From contig JAJDWH010000001.1 in assembly GCA_022825705.1 (NCBI GenBank), positions 121,418 through 185,417 of the forward strand: a stretch of DNA of 64,000 nucleotides, read 5' to 3'. The stretch comes from Alphaproteobacteria bacterium. Lineage in GTDB: Bacteria; Pseudomonadota; Alphaproteobacteria; TMED109. A program made the translations under genes and the position numbers. Under the pieces are notes generated by a model. The model was given only the letters and a program-made list of their open reading frames with translations, was not told the DNA's origin and searched no databases. Each line of letters opens with the position of its first letter. The first letter of the stretch is position 1. This document shows, piece by piece, positions 18,940-27,950 of this stretch.

Positions 18940-18994
18940 CTGCCGGCGACAAGCAGGAATCTTGGGGAGACGGGCGTGATGCTTCTCGACTCGA

Positions 18995-19017
18995 GGGGTG
19001 TCCGAACACCCCCTTTT
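18995..19017 (+). terminator. Rho-independent terminator after the secreted-protein gene
   Basis: A GC-rich hairpin ggggtgt/acacccc with a ccga tetraloop is followed by cTTTT. It lies 56 bases past the stop codon of the secreted protein gene and is the cleanest terminator seen in the window. Confidence 0.8.
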
Positions 19018-19066
19018 GCGCCATCAGCTGCCAGTCGATGAGCCACCCACCAGTCTTGGGGGGTGC

Positions 19067-19447
19067 CTAGAAGGGGATGTCGTCGTCCTGAATGTCGTCG
19101 CCGGGCGCCGCGTGCGTCATTGGATTCCCCTGGACCGGCTCACCAGCTGAATACGATTCCTGCGGTTTGGCGCCACCCTTGAAGCGGTCGAACCTGCCTT
19201 TCGTGGGTGGTGCTGCCCGCGGTCCATCATCGCGTGGCGGGGAATACAACAGCCGAAATGCCGGCGCGCGGGGATTGTCGCTGTCGTTCGGAAACACCAT
19301 CACGAACGATCCGGCCGGAATCGTGATGTCTTCGTCGTCCGATGTGCGCCCGCCGATGTACTCACGGCCATTCGCACTGGTGCGCTCCCAGAGACCGGCG
19401 ATCTCCTGCAGGTTGTCGTCGCCTCGGCGGTAACGTTCGTCGTTCAT
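19067..19447 (-). CDS. Small DUF736-like protein with an SSB-type acidic tail
   Basis: This 126-residue protein has an N-terminal segment LWERTSANGREYIGGRTSDDE followed by a beta-rich stretch (SFVMVFPNDS, AFRLLYSPP), resembling small phage and plasmid DUF736-like proteins. After a flexible Gly/Pro/Lys linker it ends in DDIQDDDIPF. That acidic tip, with the terminal Pro-Phe, is the classic C-terminus of single-stranded-DNA-binding proteins, which docks DNA repair and replication partners. No OB-fold SSB motif is visible. The function is unknown; a DNA-associated or SSB-mimicking role is inferred only from the tail. Confidence 0.7.
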   Translation of the reverse strand: MNDERYRRGDDNLQEIAGLWERTSANGREYIGGRTSDDEDITIPAGSFVMVFPNDSDNPRAPAFRLLYSPPRDDGPRAAPPTKGRFDRFKGGAKPQESYSAGEPVQGNPMTHAAPGDDIQDDDIPF

Positions 19448-19509
19448 GGTCCGATCCTCGCCCTACCTGCTGCAATTGTTAGCACACGAAACCGAGGAAC
19501 ACCGAACGC

Positions 19510-20172
19510 CTACTGCAGGAACTGTCGCCGGAGAAAGTCCGCCCCGAGTGCGATGCCCTCTTCGTCGATCGAGTGGCCCAGCCGGGGCCGAACGTGGTAC
19601 CGCACGCGGACGCCCAATGGCGCCAGTTCCGCAACCGCCGCGTGCATGCCTTCAACCGGCAGTACGTCGTCGGCAGCCCCGTGGACAAGGAAGACATCAG
19701 CTTTGCTCACCTTTCGCGCTGTTGGCAACAAAGCGCCTGAATACCCGAGAATCCCGGCGAACGAACGCTGCAGTCCCAGTTCAAGGGCCATCATCGTGCC
19801 CTGGCTGAAGCCCACCAGCGCTACCCGGTTCTCTGCCAGCCCCAGCCGTCGTTGTTCGGCCTCGAGAAAGGCATTGAGATCGATGACTGCTCGCGCGGCC
19901 GCAGCCGCCCGGTCCGGATTCGCACCCCCAAGGGTAAACCATTGAAAGCCGGCCGGGTTCTGATCGCATCGCTCCGGTCCGTGCGGCGACACGAACTCGG
20001 CGTCCGGTAATGCACCAGCAAACAGAGGGGCCAGCTGAATCAGGTCGTCACCACTCGACCCCCAACCGTGCAGGAACACCACCAGTTGACGAGCAGGCGC
20101 GTGCGATCGGGGCGTCACGCGAGGGCCCGACAAGGCGCGCGGTCGAACACCGCCGTCGGCAGAATCATCCAT
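19510..20172 (-). CDS. Phospholipase/carboxylesterase family alpha/beta hydrolase
   Basis: This 220-residue serine hydrolase shows the oxyanion HGWGSSGDDL start, nucleophile elbow GFSQG, an acidic residue in HGAADDVLPV and the catalytic His in RLGHSIDEEG, all in the order of the carboxylesterase/lysophospholipase family (AB hydrolase 2). It is probably cytoplasmic and acts on small or acyl-ester substrates. The ATG at 20172 is chosen because GGAG lies 9 bases upstream; an ATG at 20187 is also possible. Confidence 0.88.
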   Translation of the reverse strand: MDDSADGGVRPRALSGPRVTPRSHAPARQLVVFLHGWGSSGDDLIQLAPLFAGALPDAEFVSPHGPERCDQNPAGFQWFTLGGANPDRAAAAARAVIDLNAFLEAEQRRLGLAENRVALVGFSQGTMMALELGLQRSFAGILGYSGALLPTARKVSKADVFLVHGAADDVLPVEGMHAAVAELAPLGVRVRYHVRPRLGHSIDEEGIALGADFLRRQFLQ

Positions 20173-20232
20173 GGGCACACACTCCATTTGAGCAGATTGG
20201 GAGTGACTACCCGCTAGGCAACTTTCAGGCAA

Positions 20233-20542
20233 TGACTACGCGGGTTGCCTGCATCTCGGACGCAAGCGAACGTCGCGAATCCGACGCTCGCGTTTGCCAA
20301 GCAACGCCGCAGACGACGGACTTCGTGCCGCCGCACTCAGTTCCGATGCGCGATGGACACCTTCGGTCAGTGCTGCTCTGCGGGTGCAGGTGGTCATGAC
20401 CAGTCGCTATTGGCCACTTGGGGGGGGCGGGACACTCCACCACCCGTCTCCCGCACAGACGCCTGTTCCGTGCAGTCGATCGGTCATCCATCACCATGAC
20501 TATCATCCCCCCGTGCGAATTTCTCGGCGTTGGGGACAGGAT
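20233..20542. other. Intergenic region without a supported gene
   Basis: This stretch of about 310 bases separates the divergent esterase and SDR genes. I see no coding region, RNA gene or strong repeat in it. It presumably holds both promoters. Confidence 0.4.
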
Positions 20543-21421
20543 GTGCGAGACAAGGTCGCCATCGTAACCGGTGCAACCGACGGCATCGGACGGGCCACCG
20601 CGAAGGCCTTGGCCGCCCGTGGTGCCCGCGTCACCATCGTCGGACGGAACCCCTTGAAGGGTAATGCCGCCGTCGCCGGGATTCGCGCGGACACCGGCAA
20701 CGATGCCGTGTGCTTCCACCAAGCGGATCTCTCCTCCCAGAGCGATGTCCGGCGATTGGCCCGAACAATCATGACCCAAGACGATCGACTTGACGTGCTC
20801 GTGAACAATGCGGGAGGGCTGTTCGCCAACCGCTTGGTCAGTGTCGACGGGATCGAGATGACCTTCGCGCTCAATCATCTCGCTTACTTCCTTCTCACGA
20901 ACTTGGTGCTGGACCAACTCCGAGCGACGCCCGGGGCCCGCATTGTCAACGTGGCCTCACACGCGCATGTGGGGACCGATCTGAACTTCGACGACCTGCA
21001 GTTCTCTCATCGCTACAACGGCTGGACCGCATACAAGCGCTCGAAACTCTGCAACCTTCTGTTCACCTACGAACTGGCACGCAAGCTCGGCGACGAGGGA
21101 CCCACAGTCAACGCGCTCCATCCGGGATTTGTGCGCTCCCATCTCGGTCAGGGTCCCGCTGACAACTCCGCATTCTGGCGGAGCATCGCCACCCTAGTGT
21201 TTCGATTCGCTGCCGCCATCACACCCGAGAAAGGCGCAGAAACCTCGATCCACCTCGCCACCTCGCCGGATCTCGCCGGCGTTACGGGCAAGTACTTCAC
21301 GCCGGGCGTGAGCGGCAAGTTTCGCTCCCCTGGACGCGCCGCTACGTCGTCGGCTGTTTCCCGAAATCCGGACAATGCCAAACGCCTGTGGGAGATCTCA
21401 GAGGAACTCACGTCGCGCTGA
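20543..21421 (+). CDS. Short-chain dehydrogenase/reductase, retinol dehydrogenase-like
   Basis: This 292-residue oxidoreductase shows the cofactor motif TGATDGIG, NNAGG, the catalytic Ser in VNVASHAH and the YKRSK (YxxxK) pair. The Arg in VGRNP after the second strand suggests NADP preference. The closest type by layout is the retinol dehydrogenase-like or WWOX-like SDRs, with an added variable C-terminus. The GTG at 20543 starts directly at RDKVAIVTG and has GGGGA about 7 bases upstream; an in-frame GTG at 20513 is an alternative. Confidence 0.88.
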   Translation: MRDKVAIVTGATDGIGRATAKALAARGARVTIVGRNPLKGNAAVAGIRADTGNDAVCFHQADLSSQSDVRRLARTIMTQDDRLDVLVNNAGGLFANRLVSVDGIEMTFALNHLAYFLLTNLVLDQLRATPGARIVNVASHAHVGTDLNFDDLQFSHRYNGWTAYKRSKLCNLLFTYELARKLGDEGPTVNALHPGFVRSHLGQGPADNSAFWRSIATLVFRFAAAITPEKGAETSIHLATSPDLAGVTGKYFTPGVSGKFRSPGRAATSSAVSRNPDNAKRLWEISEELTSR

Positions 21422-21525
21422 ATCGATCTTGTCTTTCGCGTGCGCCCGCACTCGGGCGGACGAGAGGATCGAGAACGCATGGGAGACTGATGCAGCCGCA
21501 AGCCGTGTGCCGTCGTCCAACATTC

Positions 21526-21573
21526 GGTGGCCAACCACTCGCCTGCGTCGGTGGCCAACCACTCGCCTGCGTC
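21526..21573. repeat. 24-bp tandem duplication upstream of the P450 gene
   Basis: Two perfect adjacent copies of a 24-bp unit beginning ggtggccaaccactcgcctg are followed by the first 6 bases of a third. It lies in the noncoding region between the SDR and P450 genes. Confidence 0.9.
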
Positions 21574-21739
21574 GGTGGCGTCCAGCGTTGGTGCCCTAAG
21601 TCACACCCGGTTATGGCAAATTAGCCAGCCACAGCAGGCTTGACGTTGTCCGCCGCTTCGGCACGGTGTCGACAAGCCCGGCGCGCCAAATTTTGCGATC
21701 CGGCATCAGCCGTTCCTGCTGCATCAATGCGAGGTGCCT

Positions 21740-22978
21740 ATGGCTTCCCTATCCCGCCTTGCCAACCGGCTCATTACCCCGGCGGCCAAACAGGTGTTGC
21801 TGGCGTGGGAACGGCTGGAATCCGGTGTCGCCTACGATCCGACCTCCATCGCCACGCGACACGAACCGTACGGGCTGTACGACGAGCTCCGTCGCAAGGA
21901 TCCGGTGCACCGGATGCGACTGATGAAAGCCTGGGCACTGACCCGGTACGAGGATGTCGATCAACTCCTCAGGGATCACAAGCGATTCACGTCGGAGGGC
22001 CGGAACTACGGCTACACCTCGTATCTGACGATGCTCGACTTCGATCCTCCCAAGCACACCCGCTTGCGGGGGCTCGTGTCCAAGGCCTTTACGCCGCGTG
22101 CCATCGAGAAGCTGGAACCCCGGATCGACGCCGTGGTGAACGAGCTCCTTGACGCCGTCGGCAACCAGGATCGCTTTGACCTCATCGAAGCGGTGGCGTT
22201 CCCGCTGCCCGTCATCGTGATCGCCGAGATGCTTGGTGTGCCGCCGGAGGATCGGGACCGGTTCCGCGGTTGGTCCGACGACATCGCCATGACAGTCGAG
22301 CCGTTGCTTGACGAGCCCAACGTACACAAGGTCCGCAAGGCGACCGGCGAGCTCTTCGAGTACTTCGAAGGACAGATCGAGAAACGCCGCGCGAACCCCC
22401 AGGATGACCTGCTGAGCGGGCTCATGGCCGCCGAGGAAGCTGGGGATCGCCTCACGCGGGAGGAACTTCTATCCACCTTGATGCTCCTGCTCGTCGCCGG
22501 CAACGAGACCACGCGCAACCTGATCGGAAACGGGATGCTGGCGCTTCTGCGTCACCCCGATCAGCTCGAGCGCCTGCGTCAGCATCCCGACATGCTCACG
22601 GGAGCCATCGGCGAACTGCTTCGGTACGACCCTCCGGTCCAGTTCGACGGCCGGATTGCCCGCGAGAACCTCGAAATCGGCGGCAAGAAGATTCGCTCCG
22701 GTGACCGCGTGATCTCCCTGTTGGGGGCGGCCAACCGTGACCCCGAAGTGTTCACCGACCCCAACCGTCTTGACCTCGGACGATCCGAGAAAAGCCACAT
22801 ATCCTTCGGTCGTGGTATTCATTATTGCCTGGGTGCATCACTTGCGGTGCTGGAAGGGAAGGTCACTTTCAAGGCCCTGATCGAACGCTTTCCGAGGATA
22901 CGCCTGGCGCAGGACCCGGTCCGTCGAAACCAGATGGTCCTTCGGGGCCTCTCGGAATTGTGGGTCGACGTGACCTGA
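21740..22978 (+). CDS. Cytochrome P450
   Basis: This soluble bacterial P450 has 412 residues. The I-helix oxygen-activation motif (LLLVAGNETTRN), the K-helix ExxR (GELLRYDPP) and the heme-binding FGRGIHYCLG with Cys363 are intact. The pattern resembles CYP families with hydroxylation of hydrophobic small molecules or steroids, but the substrate is unknown. No ferredoxin or reductase gene is nearby. The ATG at 21740 has GAGG 5 bases upstream; a GTG at 21734 is in frame. The gene is flanked by a noncoding tandem repeat on its 5' side. Confidence 0.93.
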   Translation: MASLSRLANRLITPAAKQVLLAWERLESGVAYDPTSIATRHEPYGLYDELRRKDPVHRMRLMKAWALTRYEDVDQLLRDHKRFTSEGRNYGYTSYLTMLDFDPPKHTRLRGLVSKAFTPRAIEKLEPRIDAVVNELLDAVGNQDRFDLIEAVAFPLPVIVIAEMLGVPPEDRDRFRGWSDDIAMTVEPLLDEPNVHKVRKATGELFEYFEGQIEKRRANPQDDLLSGLMAAEEAGDRLTREELLSTLMLLLVAGNETTRNLIGNGMLALLRHPDQLERLRQHPDMLTGAIGELLRYDPPVQFDGRIARENLEIGGKKIRSGDRVISLLGAANRDPEVFTDPNRLDLGRSEKSHISFGRGIHYCLGASLAVLEGKVTFKALIERFPRIRLAQDPVRRNQMVLRGLSELWVDVT

Positions 22979-23221
22979 TCAGCGAGGTTCTTCTCCATTG
23001 GCCGAAGTCCCGGACTTCTGCTGGAGTCCCGTCGGCAACCAGGCTTCTGGCGTCACGGTGACGCTCGTAACGGATTGCGCGGGGAAATCCGGGTTGCAGG
23101 CTCGTTCCGCCTGCCGGCCTCGACAGCGGGGATGCCCCGAGCATGAGGCGACGGGGCCTGCCCGTTTCCGGCGCGCCGCATTCAACTATCCTCCTGCTTT
23201 CCCGCCTTGCCGGAGCCGCAC

Positions 23222-23434
23222 GTGAGCCTGCTGCAAGACATCTTTCCCTACATTCTGGGAATCAGCCTCGCCGCGGTTGTCATCGTGCTGGCGGTCGGCG
23301 TCATCTCGATGTTTCGCGGTGGCGAATTCAATGCCCGCTGGGGAAACCGCCTGATGCGCGCCCGCGTCGTGTTGCAGGCGCTAGCCGTTCTGCTAATCCT
23401 TGCGTTCGCCGCATTGATGCAGAACGCGTCCTGA
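23222..23434 (+). CDS. HIG1-domain twin-transmembrane protein
   Basis: This 70-residue protein has two membrane helices (about 8-27 and 48-66) linked by a loop FRGGEFNARWGNRLMRARV, the signature of HIG1/twin-transmembrane proteins that associate with respiratory complexes. The GTG at 23222 has GGAG 6 bases upstream. It sits 97 bases before etfB, a neighbourhood I recall as common in Alphaproteobacteria, which supports a respiratory role. Confidence 0.82.
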   Translation: MSLLQDIFPYILGISLAAVVIVLAVGVISMFRGGEFNARWGNRLMRARVVLQALAVLLILAFAALMQNAS

Positions 23435-23531
23435 GCGAATTCCCGGAGCATTCGTTTAGGATGCATGAAGGCCGCGCTGGTCGACGCGCGCCCCTCCCTC
23501 ACCGCTACTGTCCCCTCGGAGCCGGTCGCTC

Positions 23532-24281
23532 ATGAAAATCCTTGTCGCAGTCAAACGTGTCATCGACTACAACGTACGCATTCGGGTGTTGCCGGATGGC
23601 TCCGGTGTCGAGACCGACAACGTCAAGATGTCCATGAACCCGTTTGATGAAATTGCTGTCGAAGAAGCGATTCGGTTGAAAGAGGCAGGCACGGCCTCCG
23701 AGGTGGTCGCCGTCTCGATCGGGCCGGCCCGCAGCCAGGAAACCATCCGAACCGCTCTCGCCTTCGGCTGCGACCGCGGCATTCACGTGCAGACCGAGCA
23801 ACCTCCCGAACCGCTCGCGGTGGCCAAGCTGCTCGCCGGCGTCGTCGCGGCAGAAGAGCCGGGGCTCGTGATCCTGGGCAAGCAAGCCATCGACGATGAC
23901 AGCAATCAGACCGGGCAGATGCTGGCGGCGCTGCTCGGCTGGCCGCAGGGCACGTTCGCGTCTGAACTCGTGATCGGTGATGGCGTGTTCGACGTTACAC
24001 GCGAGATCGACGGCGGCCTCGAGACCATCTCGATCAATGCGCCAGCGATCGTCACCACCGATCTTCGGCTGAACGAACCTCGCTATCCGTCACTGCCAGG
24101 AATCATGAAAGCGAAGAGCAAACCCATCGAGGCGAAGACTCCGGCGGACTACAGCGTCGATGTCGCGCCGCGCCTGGAAACGGTCACGGTGGCCGAACCG
24201 CCGCCACGGCCGCCGGGGCGCATGCTCGAATCGGCCACTGAACTCGTGCAGATCCTCCGCGAAGAAAAGGGCGTTCTCTGA
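23532..24281 (+). CDS. etfB: Electron transfer flavoprotein subunit beta
   Basis: This 249-residue subunit binds AMP and pairs with EtfA to carry electrons from acyl-CoA dehydrogenases (such as GcdH in this window) to ETF:quinone oxidoreductase. The starting [13 protein letters not shown], the recognition-loop region near 190 ([15 protein letters not shown]) and [15 protein letters not shown] are typical. Its stop overlaps the etfA start by one base (TGATG), so the two are translated together. Confidence 0.96.
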   Translation: MKILVAVKRVIDYNVRIRVLPDGSGVETDNVKMSMNPFDEIAVEEAIRLKEAGTASEVVAVSIGPARSQETIRTALAFGCDRGIHVQTEQPPEPLAVAKLLAGVVAAEEPGLVILGKQAIDDDSNQTGQMLAALLGWPQGTFASELVIGDGVFDVTREIDGGLETISINAPAIVTTDLRLNEPRYPSLPGIMKAKSKPIEAKTPADYSVDVAPRLETVTVAEPPPRPPGRMLESATELVQILREEKGVL

Positions 24282-25210
24282 TGGCTGTTCTGGTCGTTGC
24301 CGAAACCGACGGCGCCAATCTTCCCCGCGGCACGCTCGCCACCATTACCGCCGCACTTGCCATCGACCCGGAGGTCGACGTGCTGGTGCTGGACGAGCAA
24401 GGCGACGAGGCGTCCGGAGCCGCCAGCGGAATTGTCGGGGTCCGCTCGGTCATCAAGGCCGGCGGGCCCGGCCTCGCCGGCAACCTTGCCGAGAACCTGG
24501 CCCCCGCCGTGGTAGAGGCCGCCAGGAACTACGGCTACGTGCTCGCGCCGGCGGGGACCTGGGGCAAGAACCTGATGCCCCGCGTGGCCGCCATGTTGGA
24601 TGTCCAGCAGATCTCCGACATCACGGAGATCGTGGACGGGGACACGTTCATCAGGCCCATCTACGCGGGCAATGCGTTGGCCACCGTGCGCTCCCGTGAC
24701 CCCGTAAAGGTCATCACGGTACGCGGCACCGCGTTTGCCGTGGCCGAGGCGCCCGGCGGCTCGGCCGCCATCACCGCCGGGCCCGAGGTCGCGGCCCATG
24801 ACATCGCACGGTTCGTCAAGCGCGAACTGAGCCAGTCTGACCGACCGGAGCTTGCCGCTGCGCGCATCGTCATCTCCGGCGGCAGAGGCATGGGCAGCGG
24901 CGAGAACTTCCAGCTGCTCGACCAGCTGGCGGACAAGCTGGGTGCCGCCGTGGGCGCCAGCCGCGCCGCCGTGGACGCCGGCTACGTCCCGAACGATTTC
25001 CAGGTCGGCCAAACCGGCAAGGTGGTCGCGCCCGAGCTGTACATCGCCGTGGGTATTTCAGGGGCCATTCAGCACCTCGCGGGCATGAAGGACAGCAAGG
25101 TGATTGTCGCCATCAACAAGGACCAGGAAGCCCCCATCTTCCAGGTTGCCGACTACGGCCTGGTCGGCGACCTGTTCAAGATCGTGCCGGAGATCGCCGA
25201 CGCACTCTGA
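24281..25210 (+). CDS. etfA: Electron transfer flavoprotein subunit alpha
   Basis: This 309-residue subunit carries the FAD. The C-terminal FAD domain is clear: SGGRGMGSGENF, VGASRAAVDAGY, QVGQTGKVVAPELYIA, GISGAIQHLAGM and AINKDQEAPIFQVADYG. It forms the ETF heterodimer with EtfB, encoded directly upstream. Confidence 0.96.
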   Translation: MAVLVVAETDGANLPRGTLATITAALAIDPEVDVLVLDEQGDEASGAASGIVGVRSVIKAGGPGLAGNLAENLAPAVVEAARNYGYVLAPAGTWGKNLMPRVAAMLDVQQISDITEIVDGDTFIRPIYAGNALATVRSRDPVKVITVRGTAFAVAEAPGGSAAITAGPEVAAHDIARFVKRELSQSDRPELAAARIVISGGRGMGSGENFQLLDQLADKLGAAVGASRAAVDAGYVPNDFQVGQTGKVVAPELYIAVGISGAIQHLAGMKDSKVIVAINKDQEAPIFQVADYGLVGDLFKIVPEIADAL

Positions 25211-25239
25211 TCCTGGTCAGACGCGTTCGCAAACCGCCC

Positions 25240-25848
25240 ATGCAAATGGTCTGCCTGGATTTGGAAGGGGTGCTGGTGCCGGAGATCTGGCACGCAGTCG
25301 CCACGGAGACCGGAATCCAGGAGCTGCGCAAGACCACGCGTGACGTCGCGGACTACGACGCCCTCATGCGCCACCGGATCGAGGTCATGGCCGACCACGC
25401 CATTGACCTGCCGCGGCTTCGCTCGGTTGCCGCGTCGCTGCAGCCGTATCCCGGCGCGCGCGCGTTTCTCGACCGTCTCCGCAAGGCCCACCAGGTGACC
25501 ATCCTGTCGGACACGTTCTACGAACTCTCGGACCCGCTGTTCGCCGCGCTCGGTCGTCCGGCGGTGTTTTGCCACCACCTGGAAACATCGGCCGACCTGC
25601 GCGTGGTCGGCTGGAGAAAGCGGATCGACGACCACAAGCGACGCGCCGTCGAGGGCTTCACCGCGCTGGGTTTCGAAGTGGTCGCAGTGGGCGACTCGTA
25701 CAACGACATTCCGATGCTCGACGCCGCTGCGCGCGCCTTCCTGTTCCGGGCCCCCCGGCAAATTCAGGAGGAACGTTCTGACCTCGTCGCTCTATCGGAG
25801 TACTCTGAACTCCTCGAGCTGACCTGTACCGGACGGACGACAGCCTGA
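25240..25848 (+). CDS. thrH: Phosphoserine phosphatase / homoserine phosphotransferase ThrH
   Basis: This 202-residue HAD-family protein starts with DLEGVLVPEIW, the ThrH form of the DxD motif, followed by the Ser/Thr motif in TILSDTFYEL, a Lys in DDHKRRAV and the acidic motif VGDSYNDIPML. ThrH dephosphorylates phosphoserine and can move the phosphate to homoserine, linking serine and threonine synthesis. It follows etfA by 29 bases and overlaps pncA. Confidence 0.9.
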   Translation: MQMVCLDLEGVLVPEIWHAVATETGIQELRKTTRDVADYDALMRHRIEVMADHAIDLPRLRSVAASLQPYPGARAFLDRLRKAHQVTILSDTFYELSDPLFAALGRPAVFCHHLETSADLRVVGWRKRIDDHKRRAVEGFTALGFEVVAVGDSYNDIPMLDAAARAFLFRAPRQIQEERSDLVALSEYSELLELTCTGRTTA

Positions 25849-26507
25849 TGATGGGGCCGCACGATCTCCTGCTCGTCGTCGATGTCCAGAACGACTTCTG
25901 TCCGGGCGGCAACCTGCCGGTCGCCGACGGCGATCAGGTGGTGCCCGTCATCAATCGCCTGCTGCCGCAATTCCGGAACGTCGTTCTCACCCAGGACTGG
26001 CATCCTCTGGACCATGCATCGTTTGCGAGCATGCATCCCGGCAAGTCGCCGTACGACACGATCGGCATGCCGTACGGCGAGCAGACGCTGTGGCCGGACC
26101 ACTGCATCCAGGGCAGCGACGGCGCGGCCTTCCACCCCGACCTGGAAACGGACGGCGCGCTGGCCGTCATTCGCAAGGGCATGAACGCCAGCGTCGATTC
26201 GTATTCTGCCTTCACCGAGAATGACCGCAGCACGCCCACCGGCCTCGGCGGCCTGCTCGGCGCCCTGCACATCCAGCGCGTGTTTCTGGTCGGGCTCGCC
26301 TTCGACTTCTGCGTCGGCTGGTCGGCGACGGACGCGCGCGCCCACGGGTACGAGGCAATCGTCATCGAGGACGCAACCCGACCGGTCGACCTGCCCGGAA
26401 CGGTAGACGCCGCCAGGGAGGCCTTTCGCGATGCCGGTGTCGCCGTGACCGTGAGCCGGGAGGTCCGAGGCGGCGGAGCGGTCGGCAAGGGGCGGCCTTC
26501 CGGATAG
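25848..26507 (+). CDS. pncA: Nicotinamidase
   Basis: This 219-residue isochorismatase-fold enzyme converts nicotinamide to nicotinate for NAD salvage. The Asp-Lys-Cys triad is visible as VVDVQNDF, AVIRKGMN and FDFCVGWSA. The metal ligands Asp and His appear in QDWHPLDHASF and in WPDHC. The start ATG overlaps the thrH TGA; a second ATG at 25851 is possible. The C-terminus is Gly/Arg-rich and variable. Confidence 0.93.
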   Translation: MMGPHDLLLVVDVQNDFCPGGNLPVADGDQVVPVINRLLPQFRNVVLTQDWHPLDHASFASMHPGKSPYDTIGMPYGEQTLWPDHCIQGSDGAAFHPDLETDGALAVIRKGMNASVDSYSAFTENDRSTPTGLGGLLGALHIQRVFLVGLAFDFCVGWSATDARAHGYEAIVIEDATRPVDLPGTVDAAREAFRDAGVAVTVSREVRGGGAVGKGRPSG

Positions 26508-26614
26508 CCGGCCGACCGGCGCACCTTGTGCGCGGAGCGCCGCGATCACTCACTCCCGTCGCGGCTGCGCGGCATGCCCGAGGGCACACGACAATGCCAC
26601 GGAGGAATTGGACC

Positions 26615-27910
26615 ATGAACGGACTGCTGAAGCTGTCAATCGCAATGGCGCTGGCCCTCTACGCAGAGGCCGCCGCCGCCGACAAGCCCGACACCCTGAC
26701 GATCGGCATTACGGGCTTCCTGTCGGGCCCGGCTTCGGTGTTCGGCGAGCCGGCCAAGGCCGCCTCCGAGATCCTGCTGGACGATCTCAACCGTGAAGGC
26801 GGCATCGGCGGGGTGCCGGTCACTGCCGTCTGGGTCGATGAGGGAGCCGGCGGCGAACACGTGCTGTCCGAGTACCGCCGGCTGGTGCAGGACGTCGGCG
26901 TCGATGCGATGTTCGCCTCGATCTCCAGCGGCAACTGCAAGAAGGTTGCGCCGCTGGCAGAGGATCTCCAGGTCCTCAACATCATGTGGGACTGCGGTAC
27001 CCAGAAGATCTTCGAGGAGAATTCGTACCGGTATGTCTTTCGGACCCAGGCGAACGCGACGCCGGAAATGCTGTCGACCCTCCTGTACCTCCTGAAGACC
27101 AAGCCCGAGTTCGAATCGATCGCCGTGGTCAACCAGGACTACGCGTGGGGACGGGACAGCTGGCATATCTTCTCGACGGCGCTGAAACAGCTGAAGCCGG
27201 GCGTCAGGGTCGTGGCCGAGCTGTTCCCGAAGTTCGGGGCTCCGGATTTCTCGACCGAGATCAGCCGGCTGCTTGCGTTGCGGCCCGACGTCATCCTGTC
27301 GACCGCCTGGGGCGGCGACCTCGACAACTTCGTCAGGCAATCGGTGCAACGGGGCCTGACGGAACGCAGCACATTCGTACTCCCGCTGATGGAAAGCTCG
27401 CTGCAACGCATCGGCCCCGACATGCCAGAGGGCGTGATCGTCGGCGGCCGGGGAGACCATTATTTCCTGCATCCCGAGTTCCGCCAGGACCCCGATTTCC
27501 AAGCGTTCATCGAGCGGTACAAGGCCGAAACGGGCGAATACCCGATCTACCCGGTGTTCCACATTGCGCAGGCGCTGTCGGCGCTGAAGGGGGCCTACGA
27601 GAAGGCCATCGCCGCCAACGACGGCGCCTGGCCGGGCAAGGAGCAGGTCGTCGAAGCCATGGAGGGCCTCGAGTTTCGCGGGCTTGGCCGGACGGTGCAC
27701 ATCCGCGAAGACCACCAGGGCGTGGAGGACCAGATGATCGGCGTGACCAGGCACGATCCGGCATACGATTTCGCCGTCATGGACCACATGATGATCTTCC
27801 CGGGCTCAGCGATTACGACGCCTGCGGGCATGGAATCGACTGCTTGGCTGAAGACACTGTCGGACAGCATCCTGGACCTTCCCGTCCAGACCTACCGGCA
27901 CGCCGAATGA
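26615..27910 (+). CDS. Branched-chain amino acid-type ABC transporter substrate-binding protein
   Basis: This 431-residue periplasmic protein has a signal peptide (LLKLSIAMALALYAEAAAA) and a type I binding-protein fold of the LivK/Leu-Ile-Val family (TIGITGFLSGPASVFGE, LNREGGIGG, PAFVWVDEG-like core). It captures the substrate and hands it to the permease encoded downstream. The ligand may be branched-chain amino acids, but also amides, urea or aromatic acids. The ATG at 26615 is preceded by GGAGGAA about 8 bases upstream. The whole importer, five genes, runs in order with almost no gaps. Confidence 0.88.
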   Translation: MNGLLKLSIAMALALYAEAAAADKPDTLTIGITGFLSGPASVFGEPAKAASEILLDDLNREGGIGGVPVTAVWVDEGAGGEHVLSEYRRLVQDVGVDAMFASISSGNCKKVAPLAEDLQVLNIMWDCGTQKIFEENSYRYVFRTQANATPEMLSTLLYLLKTKPEFESIAVVNQDYAWGRDSWHIFSTALKQLKPGVRVVAELFPKFGAPDFSTEISRLLALRPDVILSTAWGGDLDNFVRQSVQRGLTERSTFVLPLMESSLQRIGPDMPEGVIVGGRGDHYFLHPEFRQDPDFQAFIERYKAETGEYPIYPVFHIAQALSALKGAYEKAIAANDGAWPGKEQVVEAMEGLEFRGLGRTVHIREDHQGVEDQMIGVTRHDPAYDFAVMDHMMIFPGSAITTPAGMESTAWLKTLSDSILDLPVQTYRHAE

Positions 27911-27950
27911 TCGCACTGCGCAGCTGACGATCCGCGGGGGCCATAACTGC

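Noticed and set aside
21526-21580. Start of a CRISPR array
   Set aside because: The copies are directly adjacent with no spacers and only two complete units.
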